Part shown: piece by piece, positions 17,416 through 25,256 of the stretch | Position numbering within the stretch: position 1 is the stretch's first letter | How the letters are laid out: every line of letters begins with the position of its first letter | Source: RGIG5612 sp045627365 | Lineage (GTDB): Bacteria > Bacillota > Clostridia > Lachnospirales > Lachnospiraceae | Direction: 5' to 3' | Length of the DNA: 64,000 nucleotides | NCBI GenBank assembly: GCA_045627365.1 | Contig: JAZQNN010000017.1 | Coordinates: 1-64,000, forward strand | The notes under the pieces: generated by a model | What the model was told of the DNA's origin: nothing | What the model saw: only the letters and a program-made list of their open reading frames with translations | Database searches by the model: none | Translations under genes and position numbers: made by a program

Positions 17416-18543
17416 TCATGCCTCCCATATGTCTTCAAGAAGCCCGCCAATGTAGCCGGCCTGTTCTTCGCTCATCGGAGCGCCGTTTCTCTTTTCATAG
17501 AACGCGCTTACCAGCTCCACAGGGTCCATGCGTTCCATATTTCCAAGAGCCTCAAGGTGCTCGTCCGCCCTTGTGCGCGCATTATCGTAGCTGAGACGCA
17601 TTATGTTGGGATATATCGTGCGAAGCTTAGGCATTGCCTCCGGCTCCTCATCCTCATCGGTCAGTGTCACATCGATATACGCGTCTCTCGGCTGAGTGTC
17701 CGCAAATGCCTTGCTTGTAAGCTCTTCGTACGTGCCGCGCAGCCTGATCATATCCCTTATCGGAACAAGCGGCCGTTCGCTGATTTCTGCATTGCCGTCT
17801 GCATCTAAGTTCACTATCGTCACCGACTTTTTGTGTGCGGCTTCCGAGAAGGAATATTTGAGGGGCGAGCCCGCGTATCTTATGTGTTCATTTATGTTCT
17901 GCGGTCCGTGAAGATGCCCGAGCGCAACATAGTTAAAGCCCTCAAACGCGTCTGCATCAACATTGTCCAGACCGCCTACGGATACCTCTTCCGAGTCGCA
18001 TTTGCTGCCGCCGGTCACAAACTGATGCGCAAGCAGGACATTGCGCCTTTGTGGGTCGAGCGCCATATGATTAACAGCGCTTTTTACTGCGTCCGTATAG
18101 CTGCTTACCTCTTCGTCCGGGAATATCGCTCGAACCGTTGCCGGCTTGATAAAAGGAAGCATATAAATGTCCACAGGACCCTCCTCGTCCTCCAGTGTCA
18201 CCGGGGGAATCTCGCCGTCAAAAGTCTGCGAAAAATATATCCCGCTGTTCCTCATAAGCTCGGATCCGAAAGAGAGTCGTTCTGCGCTGTCGTGATTGCC
18301 GCTGATAATAAAGACTTTTCTGCCGCCTGCTGCCAGCGCGCTTAAAAAGCGGTCCAGCAAGATCACAGCCTCTGCCGGCGGCACAGACCTGTCATACACA
18401 TCACCGGCGATCAGCACGGCCGCCGGGTCCTCATCTTCAATTATGTCAATAGCCTGCTTCAGGATGTGATCCTGATCCTCTGTCATTGAAAAGTCGTTGA
18501 CTCTTTTGCCCAAATGCAGGTCAGCCATATGGATCAGCTTCAA
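17416..18543 (-). CDS. sbcD: Exonuclease SbcD, nuclease subunit
   Basis: The 375-residue protein shows the metallophosphoesterase motifs of SbcD/Mre11: DLHLGKRV, AGDVYDRSVPP, ISGNHDS, the HQF element and LGHLHGPQ. It supplies the Mn-dependent nuclease of the SbcCD complex. The start codon is TTG (TTG AAG CTG ATC), positioned 8 nt after AAGGAG; no ATG fits. It lies 14 bp after galM and directly before sbcC, so the pair is co-transcribed and perhaps driven by the galM promoter. Confidence 0.95.
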   Translation of the reverse strand: MKLIHMADLHLGKRVNDFSMTEDQDHILKQAIDIIEDEDPAAVLIAGDVYDRSVPPAEAVILLDRFLSALAAGGRKVFIISGNHDSAERLSFGSELMRNSGIYFSQTFDGEIPPVTLEDEEGPVDIYMLPFIKPATVRAIFPDEEVSSYTDAVKSAVNHMALDPQRRNVLLAHQFVTGGSKCDSEEVSVGGLDNVDADAFEGFNYVALGHLHGPQNINEHIRYAGSPLKYSFSEAAHKKSVTIVNLDADGNAEISERPLVPIRDMIRLRGTYEELTSKAFADTQPRDAYIDVTLTDEDEEPEAMPKLRTIYPNIMRLSYDNARTRADEHLEALGNMERMDPVELVSAFYEKRNGAPMSEEQAGYIGGLLEDIWEA

Positions 18544-18557
18544 CCGTCAATCTCCTT

Positions 18558-19589
18558 TTATTCTGCTGAAAATCTGTATTCTACCGTCTGATAAAGTGCC
18601 TGCCCCTTCAGGAATACCGGCGAATCATATGCCGGGCAGTTGACCGCGTTCGGAACGAATCCGGGCTCGATGGCTACCGAACGATAACCCTCGTAAAAGT
18701 CTCCGTTCTTTCCTTCGCAGGCTCTTCTTGCGCCGTTTACGAAAACGACCATGCCCGGGAACTTCGTATAAATGCTCATGCGGATGCCGTTTGCCGGGTT
18801 GTATGCGCCGGCTGCGGGCCCTGTAAGATCCTTGTCAAGAATATAGAATTCGTCGTATCCCGGTGCCTGTCCTGCAAAATAAGGGTCGCTCCCGTCTCCC
18901 ATTGCATCCTGAATCAGACGCTCATCCGTAAAATCAGCCGGTGTCCCTTCAACCTTCCAAAAATCGCCGTTCGGGATACCTTCTTCGTCTCTTGAAACCA
19001 TACGGCTTGCCGCCACCTGCAGTGCAAGCTGCCTTGAATCGTGCGCGCCAAGTGAGAAATAGGTGTGGTTCGTCGGATTCAGCACGGTATCCTCCTCCGG
19101 CACCATGTAATACGTGCACCTGAGGACCGAATCGTCGCCGAAAGAGTAAGTGACCGTCACATCAACATTGTTGTTGAAACCGCCCTCGCCCGTGTCCTTG
19201 AGATAGAAAACAACATTGCCGGTCGTCTCGTCGATCCTGCCGTCAAAAATCTTCTTCGCATAATTGCCGGAAGCGCCGTGCAGGAAATGGCCGCGCATGT
19301 TGCATTCGAGTTCAACCTCTTTGCCGTTTATGGTGCAGCGGCCGTGGGCAATACGGTTTGCGCAGCGGCCAATCGTTGCCCCAAGATAGGAAAATGCAGC
19401 CAGCCCTTCGGCATCCTTAGCTCCCAGGACAGTGTCAGTCAGAACGCCGTTTCTGTCCTTCACTACGAGCGCGTGGATAGATGCGCCGTAATCGAGAAAC
19501 TGAACGTACTCTCCATGCGCGTTATTTATTGTAAAAATCGATACTTCTCTGCCATCCGGCAGCAATCCAAAACTCTCTTTTTTAGTCAT
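18558..19589 (-). CDS. galM: Aldose 1-epimerase (mutarotase)
   Basis: The enzyme interconverts alpha and beta anomers of aldoses. The 343-residue protein has NPTNHTYFSLG with the catalytic His and SVAIEPGFVPNAVN with the catalytic Glu, plus GRCANRIAHGR near residue 75. I start it at ATG 19589 (MTKKE), 8-11 nt after GAGGTG; a GTG four codons upstream overlaps that ribosome site. It is the promoter-proximal gene of the galM-sbcD-sbcC cluster. No other galactose gene is adjacent, so the sugar pathway served is not evident. Confidence 0.93.
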   Translation of the reverse strand: MTKKESFGLLPDGREVSIFTINNAHGEYVQFLDYGASIHALVVKDRNGVLTDTVLGAKDAEGLAAFSYLGATIGRCANRIAHGRCTINGKEVELECNMRGHFLHGASGNYAKKIFDGRIDETTGNVVFYLKDTGEGGFNNNVDVTVTYSFGDDSVLRCTYYMVPEEDTVLNPTNHTYFSLGAHDSRQLALQVAASRMVSRDEEGIPNGDFWKVEGTPADFTDERLIQDAMGDGSDPYFAGQAPGYDEFYILDKDLTGPAAGAYNPANGIRMSIYTKFPGMVVFVNGARRACEGKNGDFYEGYRSVAIEPGFVPNAVNCPAYDSPVFLKGQALYQTVEYRFSAE

Positions 19590-19608
19590 TTTTCTTTTCA
19601 CCTCAAAC

Positions 19609-19656
19609 CTGCTTTGATTTAAATTTTATTATATCAAAGCAGTAGTGCATAATCAA
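19609..19656 (-). promoter_or_regulatory. galM promoter with 10-bp inverted repeat
   Basis: Minus strand: -35 TTGATT (19651-19656), 17-bp spacer, -10 TATAAT (19628-19633). A perfect 10-bp inverted repeat, CTGCTTTGAT (19633-19642) and ATCAAAGCAG (19609-19618), with a 14-nt gap, spans the -10 box and the start of the transcript. It could be an operator or a 5' hairpin. Confidence 0.75.
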
Positions 19657-19690
19657 TTTTCTTTACCTTTCAATTCACATATCGGCTGTG

Positions 19691-19736
19691 CACTGCGCAG
19701 TGTGCATCACTAATATCGCCCAGTCTATGTTATACT
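19691..19736 (+). promoter_or_regulatory. Promoter of the duplicated hydrolase with upstream palindrome
   Basis: An extended -10 (TGTTATACT, TATACT at 19731-19736) lies 32 nt before the ATG at 19769. A perfect 12-bp palindrome, CACTGCGCAGTG (19691-19702), sits just upstream of the expected -35 position, where an activator would bind. No good -35 hexamer is visible, which fits an activated promoter. Confidence 0.5.
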
Positions 19737-19768
19737 TCAACCAACAATATTTAAGGAGACGCACATTT

Positions 19769-21499
19769 ATGAACAAATACTATTCCTATCCCGAGATCGA
19801 TTACTGGCAGGCGGACAAGTGGACACACAAAAGATGTGCGTCCGACGCCATTTTCCAGTATATCCAGGCAAATGATGTGATCCGCGAGACAGACTATGTC
19901 CCGATGTGTGACGATCCGCTTAATCATCCTCTTTATCGCAAGAAAATACACGGCATCGACGACCCGGCTGTGGTAAAATTCTGGGCCGATCAGGGGCTTG
20001 ACTATATGTCCACAGAGCAGGGCCGCAAATGCTGGATCGCGCTGGCGCCTACCGAGGCAATTACAGGCGGCAGGCCGACCGACCTCGCAAAACTCCCGTT
20101 TCTGATCGTCCCGCACAGAGAAAAAGCGGACGATCCATGGTGGGCGATGAAGACCATGGCCGCGAACAAAGCCTATAACGAGATGCTCGCCCGCGAAAGA
20201 AACTTTATTCTGATCTATCTGCCGACCGACGGTCCCGATACAGACCGCATCGACTTCAGCATCATTCAGGAGGCAACAACGCTCTATCCATGCGATATCA
20301 ACAGGCTATATCTTGACGTGAGCAAGGTTGTCGGTAAGGGCGAAAAGCTTTCCGATATTCCGGAGATCGCCTGGAAAGATGCCGCAGGCGTTCCTTGCGA
20401 TCCGGACGGAGCAGTTGAATATTTCGGAGACCTGGCAGTGCCTGTCCTTAATGTAAGCGGACGCTGGGGAAGCGGCGACAGCACGACCAGAAATATGGTC
20501 GTAGAAAATGCAATGAATGTCGGTCATTTTGATCCGCAGTGGCTGATCCACAGCGACGTAGGCCGCAGATTTGGTGAGAATCTCCTCTTTGATAACAGGT
20601 TCAATCATGTTGACGATCCTGAAGTCATCGAGTATTTCGCCAGGATGGGACTTAGGCTTGAAATAAAGCATTCGAACGGAGTTCGCTGGCTTCTTGCCAC
20701 TCCCGAATGTGCATTTGAAGAGCCCGAGAAGAAGCTTCCGCTTGTGCTTATCATGCAGGAGGTTTACGAAGGCAACGAGCAGCTCTCGATCAATGGTCTC
20801 GGCTCATACCACCAGATGTGCCGCATCGCGGCTCAGGGTGAATGTATCCTGCTCTTCTTCGCTTTGGAAGACCCTGATTCTAACGATATTTTCAGGGACC
20901 TGGCCGAGGATGCTATTGCCGAGTATCCGATCGACAGAAGCCGCATATACATCATGGGTCACAGCCATGACGGGTATTTCTCATACGCTTTCACCTGCCG
21001 TAATCAGGATTTCGTGACCGCGTACGCATCTTTGGGCATGGACTGCGTGCCGTTTGCCATGAATGAGGAGCATGACCACAGCAAAGGCTCGCCACTCGAG
21101 GGATGCGATATGCCATGCATAACCGTCACAGGCATGTACGAGGCCGGAATGCCGCAGGATGAGGCAAAATGGCTGCGCTGGATCGCCGCATGGAAGCGTA
21201 ATCTTAGAGTGCTGGGCTGCCCGGTTCCTTCCGATGAAGCGTTCCGTGAAACTGCTGGCTCTCCGAACCGCGCGATCCGCACGCTCTGCCTTCCGGCAGA
21301 CCACGCCGAGACAATATTTGTGGACGGTGTTGAGCACTATATCGGCGATTTTAACAACACCGCCGGCAAATGCCACTTCCGCGTTATCCGCAGCCAGAAT
21401 ATGCCGCACGTCGTAACGCAGCATATGCAGGAATTTGCCTGGTCATGGCTCAGGCAGTTCAGAAGAGACCCCGAGACAAAGGTGGTTGAGGAGATATAA
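19769..21499 (+). CDS. Tandem alpha/beta-hydrolase-like protein, N-copy lacking nucleophile
   Basis: The 576-residue protein contains two related halves. The C-terminal half (about 285-560) has a nucleophile elbow GHSHDG with Ser at about 399 and resembles PHB-depolymerase-type esterases. The N-terminal half (about 67-200) repeats the same order of elements (VVKFWADQGL/VIEYFARMGL, KLPFLIV/KLPLVLI, YPCDINRLYLD/YPIDRSRIYIM) but has no GxSxG. There is no signal peptide, so it is probably cytoplasmic. AAGGAG lies 8 nt before the ATG; an ATG farther upstream in frame has no ribosome site. The substrate is unknown. It is a single-gene unit. Confidence 0.68.
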   Translation: MNKYYSYPEIDYWQADKWTHKRCASDAIFQYIQANDVIRETDYVPMCDDPLNHPLYRKKIHGIDDPAVVKFWADQGLDYMSTEQGRKCWIALAPTEAITGGRPTDLAKLPFLIVPHREKADDPWWAMKTMAANKAYNEMLARERNFILIYLPTDGPDTDRIDFSIIQEATTLYPCDINRLYLDVSKVVGKGEKLSDIPEIAWKDAAGVPCDPDGAVEYFGDLAVPVLNVSGRWGSGDSTTRNMVVENAMNVGHFDPQWLIHSDVGRRFGENLLFDNRFNHVDDPEVIEYFARMGLRLEIKHSNGVRWLLATPECAFEEPEKKLPLVLIMQEVYEGNEQLSINGLGSYHQMCRIAAQGECILLFFALEDPDSNDIFRDLAEDAIAEYPIDRSRIYIMGHSHDGYFSYAFTCRNQDFVTAYASLGMDCVPFAMNEEHDHSKGSPLEGCDMPCITVTGMYEAGMPQDEAKWLRWIAAWKRNLRVLGCPVPSDEAFRETAGSPNRAIRTLCLPADHAETIFVDGVEHYIGDFNNTAGKCHFRVIRSQNMPHVVTQHMQEFAWSWLRQFRRDPETKVVEEI

Positions 21500-21556
21500 A
21501 ATTATTTGCGGATGATTTCACAAACCTGCCGTCCCACGGCACCCCATTCAATGGCA

Positions 21557-21586
21557 GAAAAAAGCGAGCCGCACACTGCGGCTCGC
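21557..21586 (-). terminator. Terminator of the M18 aminopeptidase operon
   Basis: On the minus strand, GCGAGCCGC and GCGGCTCGC form a 9-bp GC-rich stem with a 5-nt loop followed by six or more T. It lies 23 bp after the aminopeptidase stop codon. Confidence 0.92.
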
Positions 21587-21609
21587 CATCCAAGCATCCA
21601 AATATGTAA

Positions 21610-22914
21610 TTATTTGACCCTCTGCACGGGCTCTTTGAAGAACTCCCTCAAAACGCGGATAAAATACTCCGCATCCTTCACGCCGGCCGTCTCATACGGC
21701 GAATGCATCGCCAGCTGCGCAAGGCCGACATCCACAGTCTTCAGCGACACGTGGCTGTTGGAGATATTGCCGAGCGTTGAGCCGCCCGGGATGTCTGAGC
21801 GATTGCAATATGTCTGATACGGCACCTCGGCTCTCTCGCAGATAAGCTTGAAAATGCTCTCGCTTACGCCGTCTGTCGTGTATTTCTGATTGGCGTTGTA
21901 TTTCAGCACCACGCCGCCGTTCATGACCGGTTTGTTGGTCGGGTCGGCCTTCTCCGGATGATTCGGATGAATAGCATGGCCGTTATCTGCCGAGATCATA
22001 AAGCTTGAAGCAAGAAGCCTTCTCATCTGCATGTCGCTTATTGACAGGCTCTCCGCGATTCCCGCGAGAACATCGCTAAGGAACGTGGAGTCCGCGCCCT
22101 GTGCGGTCGTGCTTCCCACCTCTTCATTGTCGAAAATGCAGCCCATTGCGACTACGCCGTCGCCATCAACGCGCTCGTTCAGGCTGTAATTGAGCAGTGC
22201 CTGCATGATCGACCATGCGCACATCAGATCGTCAAGAGCACGCGACGAGATATACTCGTTGTTCATTCCCCAGATGCAGCCGCGCTCGGTGTTGTATACG
22301 AAAAGGTCCTGCCCTAAGATTGCCTCATCAGGGACCTGGCTCAGGGCTCCTACCATTTCCGCAAAGCTGCCTTTGGTCTCCAAAGATCCGATCAGTGCCG
22401 GCATATCGGTCTGGACGTTGATCTTATGGCCATCATTGGCCTCTCTGTCCATATGGATCGCCAGGCTCGGGATGATCGCTACCGGCTGCACGGTGTCGAT
22501 CAGTTTGACTTTCAGATTTTCGCCCGCCCTGTAAATAACGCGGCCGGCAATCGCCAGGGGCCTGTCAAACCACGGCTGGCACAGCATGCCGCCGTACTTT
22601 TCTATATTCAGCCTGACGTAATTGCCGTCAGTCATTTCCGGATTGGCCTTGATCTTGAAAAGCGGGCTGTCAGAGTGAGCCGCAGCTATGTTGAATCCCT
22701 GAACCGTTCCGGCAGGAAGTGCAAATGCAATGACCGACGAGCCGTTCCTCGTCACATAGTATGAATGCCCTGCCTCAAGAGACCACGGCTCACGCTCATC
22801 CAGCTTTTCAAAGCCTGCCATGCCTAAAAGCTCTTCAAAATTGGCAACCGCATGAAAAGCTGTCGGGCTTTGCTCGATAAATTCTAACAGTTCCTTGGAA
22901 ATATCCTCGTACAT
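21610..22914 (-). CDS. apeB: M18 family aminopeptidase
   Basis: The 434-residue protein belongs to the aspartyl aminopeptidase family M18, zinc enzymes that remove N-terminal residues, often acidic ones, from peptides in the cytosol. The metal-binding motifs are AAHSDSPLFKIK (about residue 78), the DNEEVGSTTAQGAD segment and SADNGHAIHPNHPEK; the C-terminal HSPYETAG supplies the last ligand. The length is normal. AAGGAG is 6 nt before the ATG. It is the last gene of a minus-strand operon behind prsW (10-bp gap) and ends at a strong terminator. Confidence 0.93.
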   Translation of the reverse strand: MYEDISKELLEFIEQSPTAFHAVANFEELLGMAGFEKLDEREPWSLEAGHSYYVTRNGSSVIAFALPAGTVQGFNIAAAHSDSPLFKIKANPEMTDGNYVRLNIEKYGGMLCQPWFDRPLAIAGRVIYRAGENLKVKLIDTVQPVAIIPSLAIHMDREANDGHKINVQTDMPALIGSLETKGSFAEMVGALSQVPDEAILGQDLFVYNTERGCIWGMNNEYISSRALDDLMCAWSIMQALLNYSLNERVDGDGVVAMGCIFDNEEVGSTTAQGADSTFLSDVLAGIAESLSISDMQMRRLLASSFMISADNGHAIHPNHPEKADPTNKPVMNGGVVLKYNANQKYTTDGVSESIFKLICERAEVPYQTYCNRSDIPGGSTLGNISNSHVSLKTVDVGLAQLAMHSPYETAGVKDAEYFIRVLREFFKEPVQRVK

Positions 22915-22924
22915 TTTTCTCTCC

Positions 22925-23635
22925 TTATTGAATCCGCTCGTCCTTTTTGGATGCTTTCTTCACAACAATGAACGCCGCAAGGAAAATAACAAGCACCAGT
23001 ACTATAAACCAGAGCGTTTTTGAAACGCTCGCGCAGTAGTCGTAGAGTCCGTGAAGGAATATCGGAACCAGGACCGCCAGCCAGTTGAACAGGGCCGAGC
23101 CCGCTTTGTTGCCGGAAAGAGACCGCTTCTTCGCCTCGCCGTAAAATACGCCCATGAAGATTCCGAAGCACGCGTGCCCCGGTACCGCGGTTATCGCCCT
23201 TACGATCGCTGTAGTGAATCCATACGCGAAGACGTATTTGATATTTTCCAGAATTGCAAAGCCCAGCGAAACGAACACCGCATAAACCACCGCGTCAAAC
23301 GTGCAGTTGAAGTTCGAATTTTTCCAGGTCCTGAGCCTGAGTGCCAGCCATTTGAAGCCTTCTTCCGACACTGCCACAACGAAAAACATCATCCAGAAGT
23401 AATAGCTGCGCTCGCTCTGCCACGGGACCTTTTCCAGAATAAAACTGCCCCAGGTCTCAGTCAGTGACGCACACGCTGTGGTGACCGCGCCAAATCCCAG
23501 AAGCTGGAAGAGAAGTCCCCACGGCTCACGCTCGTTTTTGTCCTTCTTGTACACATAAAGCAGTATCAGAATGGCTGGGACGACTGCGGCCGCGAGCAGA
23601 ATGATCGATGGTCTTGCGTAATTGAATAAAAACAT
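22925..23635 (-). CDS. prsW: PrsW family intramembrane metalloprotease
   Basis: The 236-residue protein has about eight hydrophobic segments and the PrsW metal motifs: VSEEGFKW in the middle, PGHACFGIFMG, and FLHGLYDYC near the end. PrsW in Bacillus cleaves an anti-sigma factor; homologues are widespread and their targets are usually unknown. An ENIKYVFAYG element fits the family. GGAG is 6 nt before the ATG. It lies 10 bp after the DUF6472 gene. No sigma/anti-sigma pair is in this window, so a local target is not evident. Confidence 0.88.
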   Translation of the reverse strand: MFLFNYARPSIILLAAAVVPAILILLYVYKKDKNEREPWGLLFQLLGFGAVTTACASLTETWGSFILEKVPWQSERSYYFWMMFFVVAVSEEGFKWLALRLRTWKNSNFNCTFDAVVYAVFVSLGFAILENIKYVFAYGFTTAIVRAITAVPGHACFGIFMGVFYGEAKKRSLSGNKAGSALFNWLAVLVPIFLHGLYDYCASVSKTLWFIVLVLVIFLAAFIVVKKASKKDERIQ

Positions 23636-23645
23636 ATCTGTCTCC

Positions 23646-23819
23646 TTACATCTGGTGCCTTACGATAGCGTATTCGTCGCCGTTGCTGTAATACGGGCAT
23701 TCTTTGTAGTTGCCCGTCATCAGCCGGTACATGTCGTCTTCGTCCATATTGACGTCGCAGTACCACTCGTCAAATTCATCGTCATAATTGTAAAAAGCGC
23801 AGGTTTCGCAGGCTATCAT
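23646..23819 (-). CDS. DUF6472 family small Cys-rich protein
   Basis: This 57-residue gene encodes MIACETCAFYNYDDEFDEW followed by YCDVNMDEDDMYRLM, a CPYY element and an end IVRHQM. The arrangement of CxxC, a single C and CPY matches the small DUF6472 proteins of Clostridia, which may bind a metal; function unknown. Its ATG overlaps the stop of the upstream MATE gene (ATGA), and GGAGGTGG lies 9 nt upstream within that gene, so translation is coupled. It is strongly acidic with no membrane segment. Confidence 0.82.
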   Translation of the reverse strand: MIACETCAFYNYDDEFDEWYCDVNMDEDDMYRLMTGNYKECPYYSNGDEYAIVRHQM

Positions 23820-25222
23820 TGCTCTGCCACCTCCGGCCTGTCCGTTATTATATTGTTAAGCCAGATGCCCTTGAGCATCAGAGGGAATCCGACTGCACAT
23901 TTTACTATTGACATAGCCTCGCCTATTGCGAAAAGCGGAAGGACCGGAATATTCGTAAATCTGCTGAACAACCAGACGATCGGGAATGTCAGAAAGAACT
24001 GGCATCCGCTGTCAAAAAGGAATGTGATCAGAGTTTTGCCGCCGGAGCGCAGGGTGAAATACAACGAATTGCACATTGCGCTGAATGGCGTTGCAGCTGC
24101 GGAAATCAGGATCAGGCCTGAAGCAAGTTCCCTGATCGAATCCGAGGTGTTGTAAAGCAGCGGAAAGACTCCCGATACCGCAGCCATCAGTCCGGCTACG
24201 ACCAATGACAGAAACAGCGATGACGCAAGCATCTTTTTAGCGGTCGACATAGCGTCTTCAAAACTGCCTGAGCCAAGTGCTTTTCCTACCAGGATTGCGG
24301 TCGCACTGCCCATTGCAAGATACGAGCACGCGAGCACGTTCCAGACCGTAGAGTTGATGTTGATTGCTGCCACAACGTCCAGACTTCGCGTCGAATAACA
24401 CTGATTTACTAAAGTTACGCCCATCGACCAGAGTGTTTCATTGAGCAGAAGCGGGAAGCCTTTGAGCACCATCTTTTTCACAAGACCGCCGGGAATATAC
24501 AGCGATTTCAAAAGCTCCTGCATATACGGGAAGCGATCTTTTCTTCGCTTCAGCAAGTAAATCAGAATGATCGCAAGCTCTACAAAACGGGAAAGAGCGG
24601 TTGCGATCGCCGCGCCCTCGACGCCGAGCGCCGGAGCTCCGAAATGTCCGAAGATAAGAATATAGTTAAATGTCAGATTTACCAGGATCGCCGCTATGCC
24701 GGCTTTCATCGGAAGTACAGTCTCGCCGGTCTCTCTGAGCGTTGTCGCAAAAGCCTGCGACAGCGAGAAAGGTAAAAGCCCGATGAAAATTATCCGGATA
24801 TACCTCAGTCCGTAATCAAGGGATGCAGACGCATCCTCTAATGCGCCCTCACCCTTGAGGAAATTGTTGATAAGCGGTGTCCCGAAAAAGTACATTATCG
24901 CTACGCCGATAAGCGTTATAAAGACGCAGATTATCAGCTTGGCCCTTAAAGTAAAGCGGATACCCTCGTTATCACCATTTCCGTAGAACTGAGCGGTAAA
25001 GATACTGACGCCCGAAACGGCGCCGAAGATCGCCAGATTGAAGACAAATATCAGTTGATTTGCAACAGAGGCGCCGGTCATCTGGACCGTGCCTACGCGT
25101 CCTATCATAATATTGTCCAGCATGCTGACAAAGTTCGTCAAAGCATTCTGGACAATGATTGGCAATGCCACTCCGAGGACGACTCGATAAAATGTTTTGT
25201 TTCCTATGTATTGTTTCAGCAT
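23816..25222 (-). CDS. MATE family multidrug exporter (second of pair)
   Basis: The 468-residue protein has about twelve hydrophobic helices in two homologous halves, as in Na+- or H+-coupled MATE exporters (for example NFVSMLDNIMIGRVG near the start). It is likely to extrude organic cations or drugs, with unknown specificity. The ATG at 25222 is used; an in-frame TTG two codons earlier is less likely. There is no ribosome site. Instead an extended -10 (TGGTATAAT) lies 8 nt upstream, so besides read-through from the first MATE gene (34 bp away) an internal leaderless promoter may operate. Confidence 0.9.
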   Translation of the reverse strand: MLKQYIGNKTFYRVVLGVALPIIVQNALTNFVSMLDNIMIGRVGTVQMTGASVANQLIFVFNLAIFGAVSGVSIFTAQFYGNGDNEGIRFTLRAKLIICVFITLIGVAIMYFFGTPLINNFLKGEGALEDASASLDYGLRYIRIIFIGLLPFSLSQAFATTLRETGETVLPMKAGIAAILVNLTFNYILIFGHFGAPALGVEGAAIATALSRFVELAIILIYLLKRRKDRFPYMQELLKSLYIPGGLVKKMVLKGFPLLLNETLWSMGVTLVNQCYSTRSLDVVAAININSTVWNVLACSYLAMGSATAILVGKALGSGSFEDAMSTAKKMLASSLFLSLVVAGLMAAVSGVFPLLYNTSDSIRELASGLILISAAATPFSAMCNSLYFTLRSGGKTLITFLFDSGCQFFLTFPIVWLFSRFTNIPVLPLFAIGEAMSIVKCAVGFPLMLKGIWLNNIITDRPEVAEQ

Positions 25223-25230
25223 AATCAAGG

Positions 25231-25239
25231 ATTATACCA
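25231..25239 (-). promoter_or_regulatory. Extended -10 promoter just before the second MATE gene
   Basis: Minus strand TGGTATAAT is a perfect extended -10 motif with TATAAT at 25231-25236, ending 8 nt before the ATG at 25222. No -35 hexamer is recognisable. AAGGAG occurs about 25 nt before the ATG, too far to act as a ribosome site. Confidence 0.5.
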
Positions 25240-25256
25240 CGGGTAGACTCCTTTTT

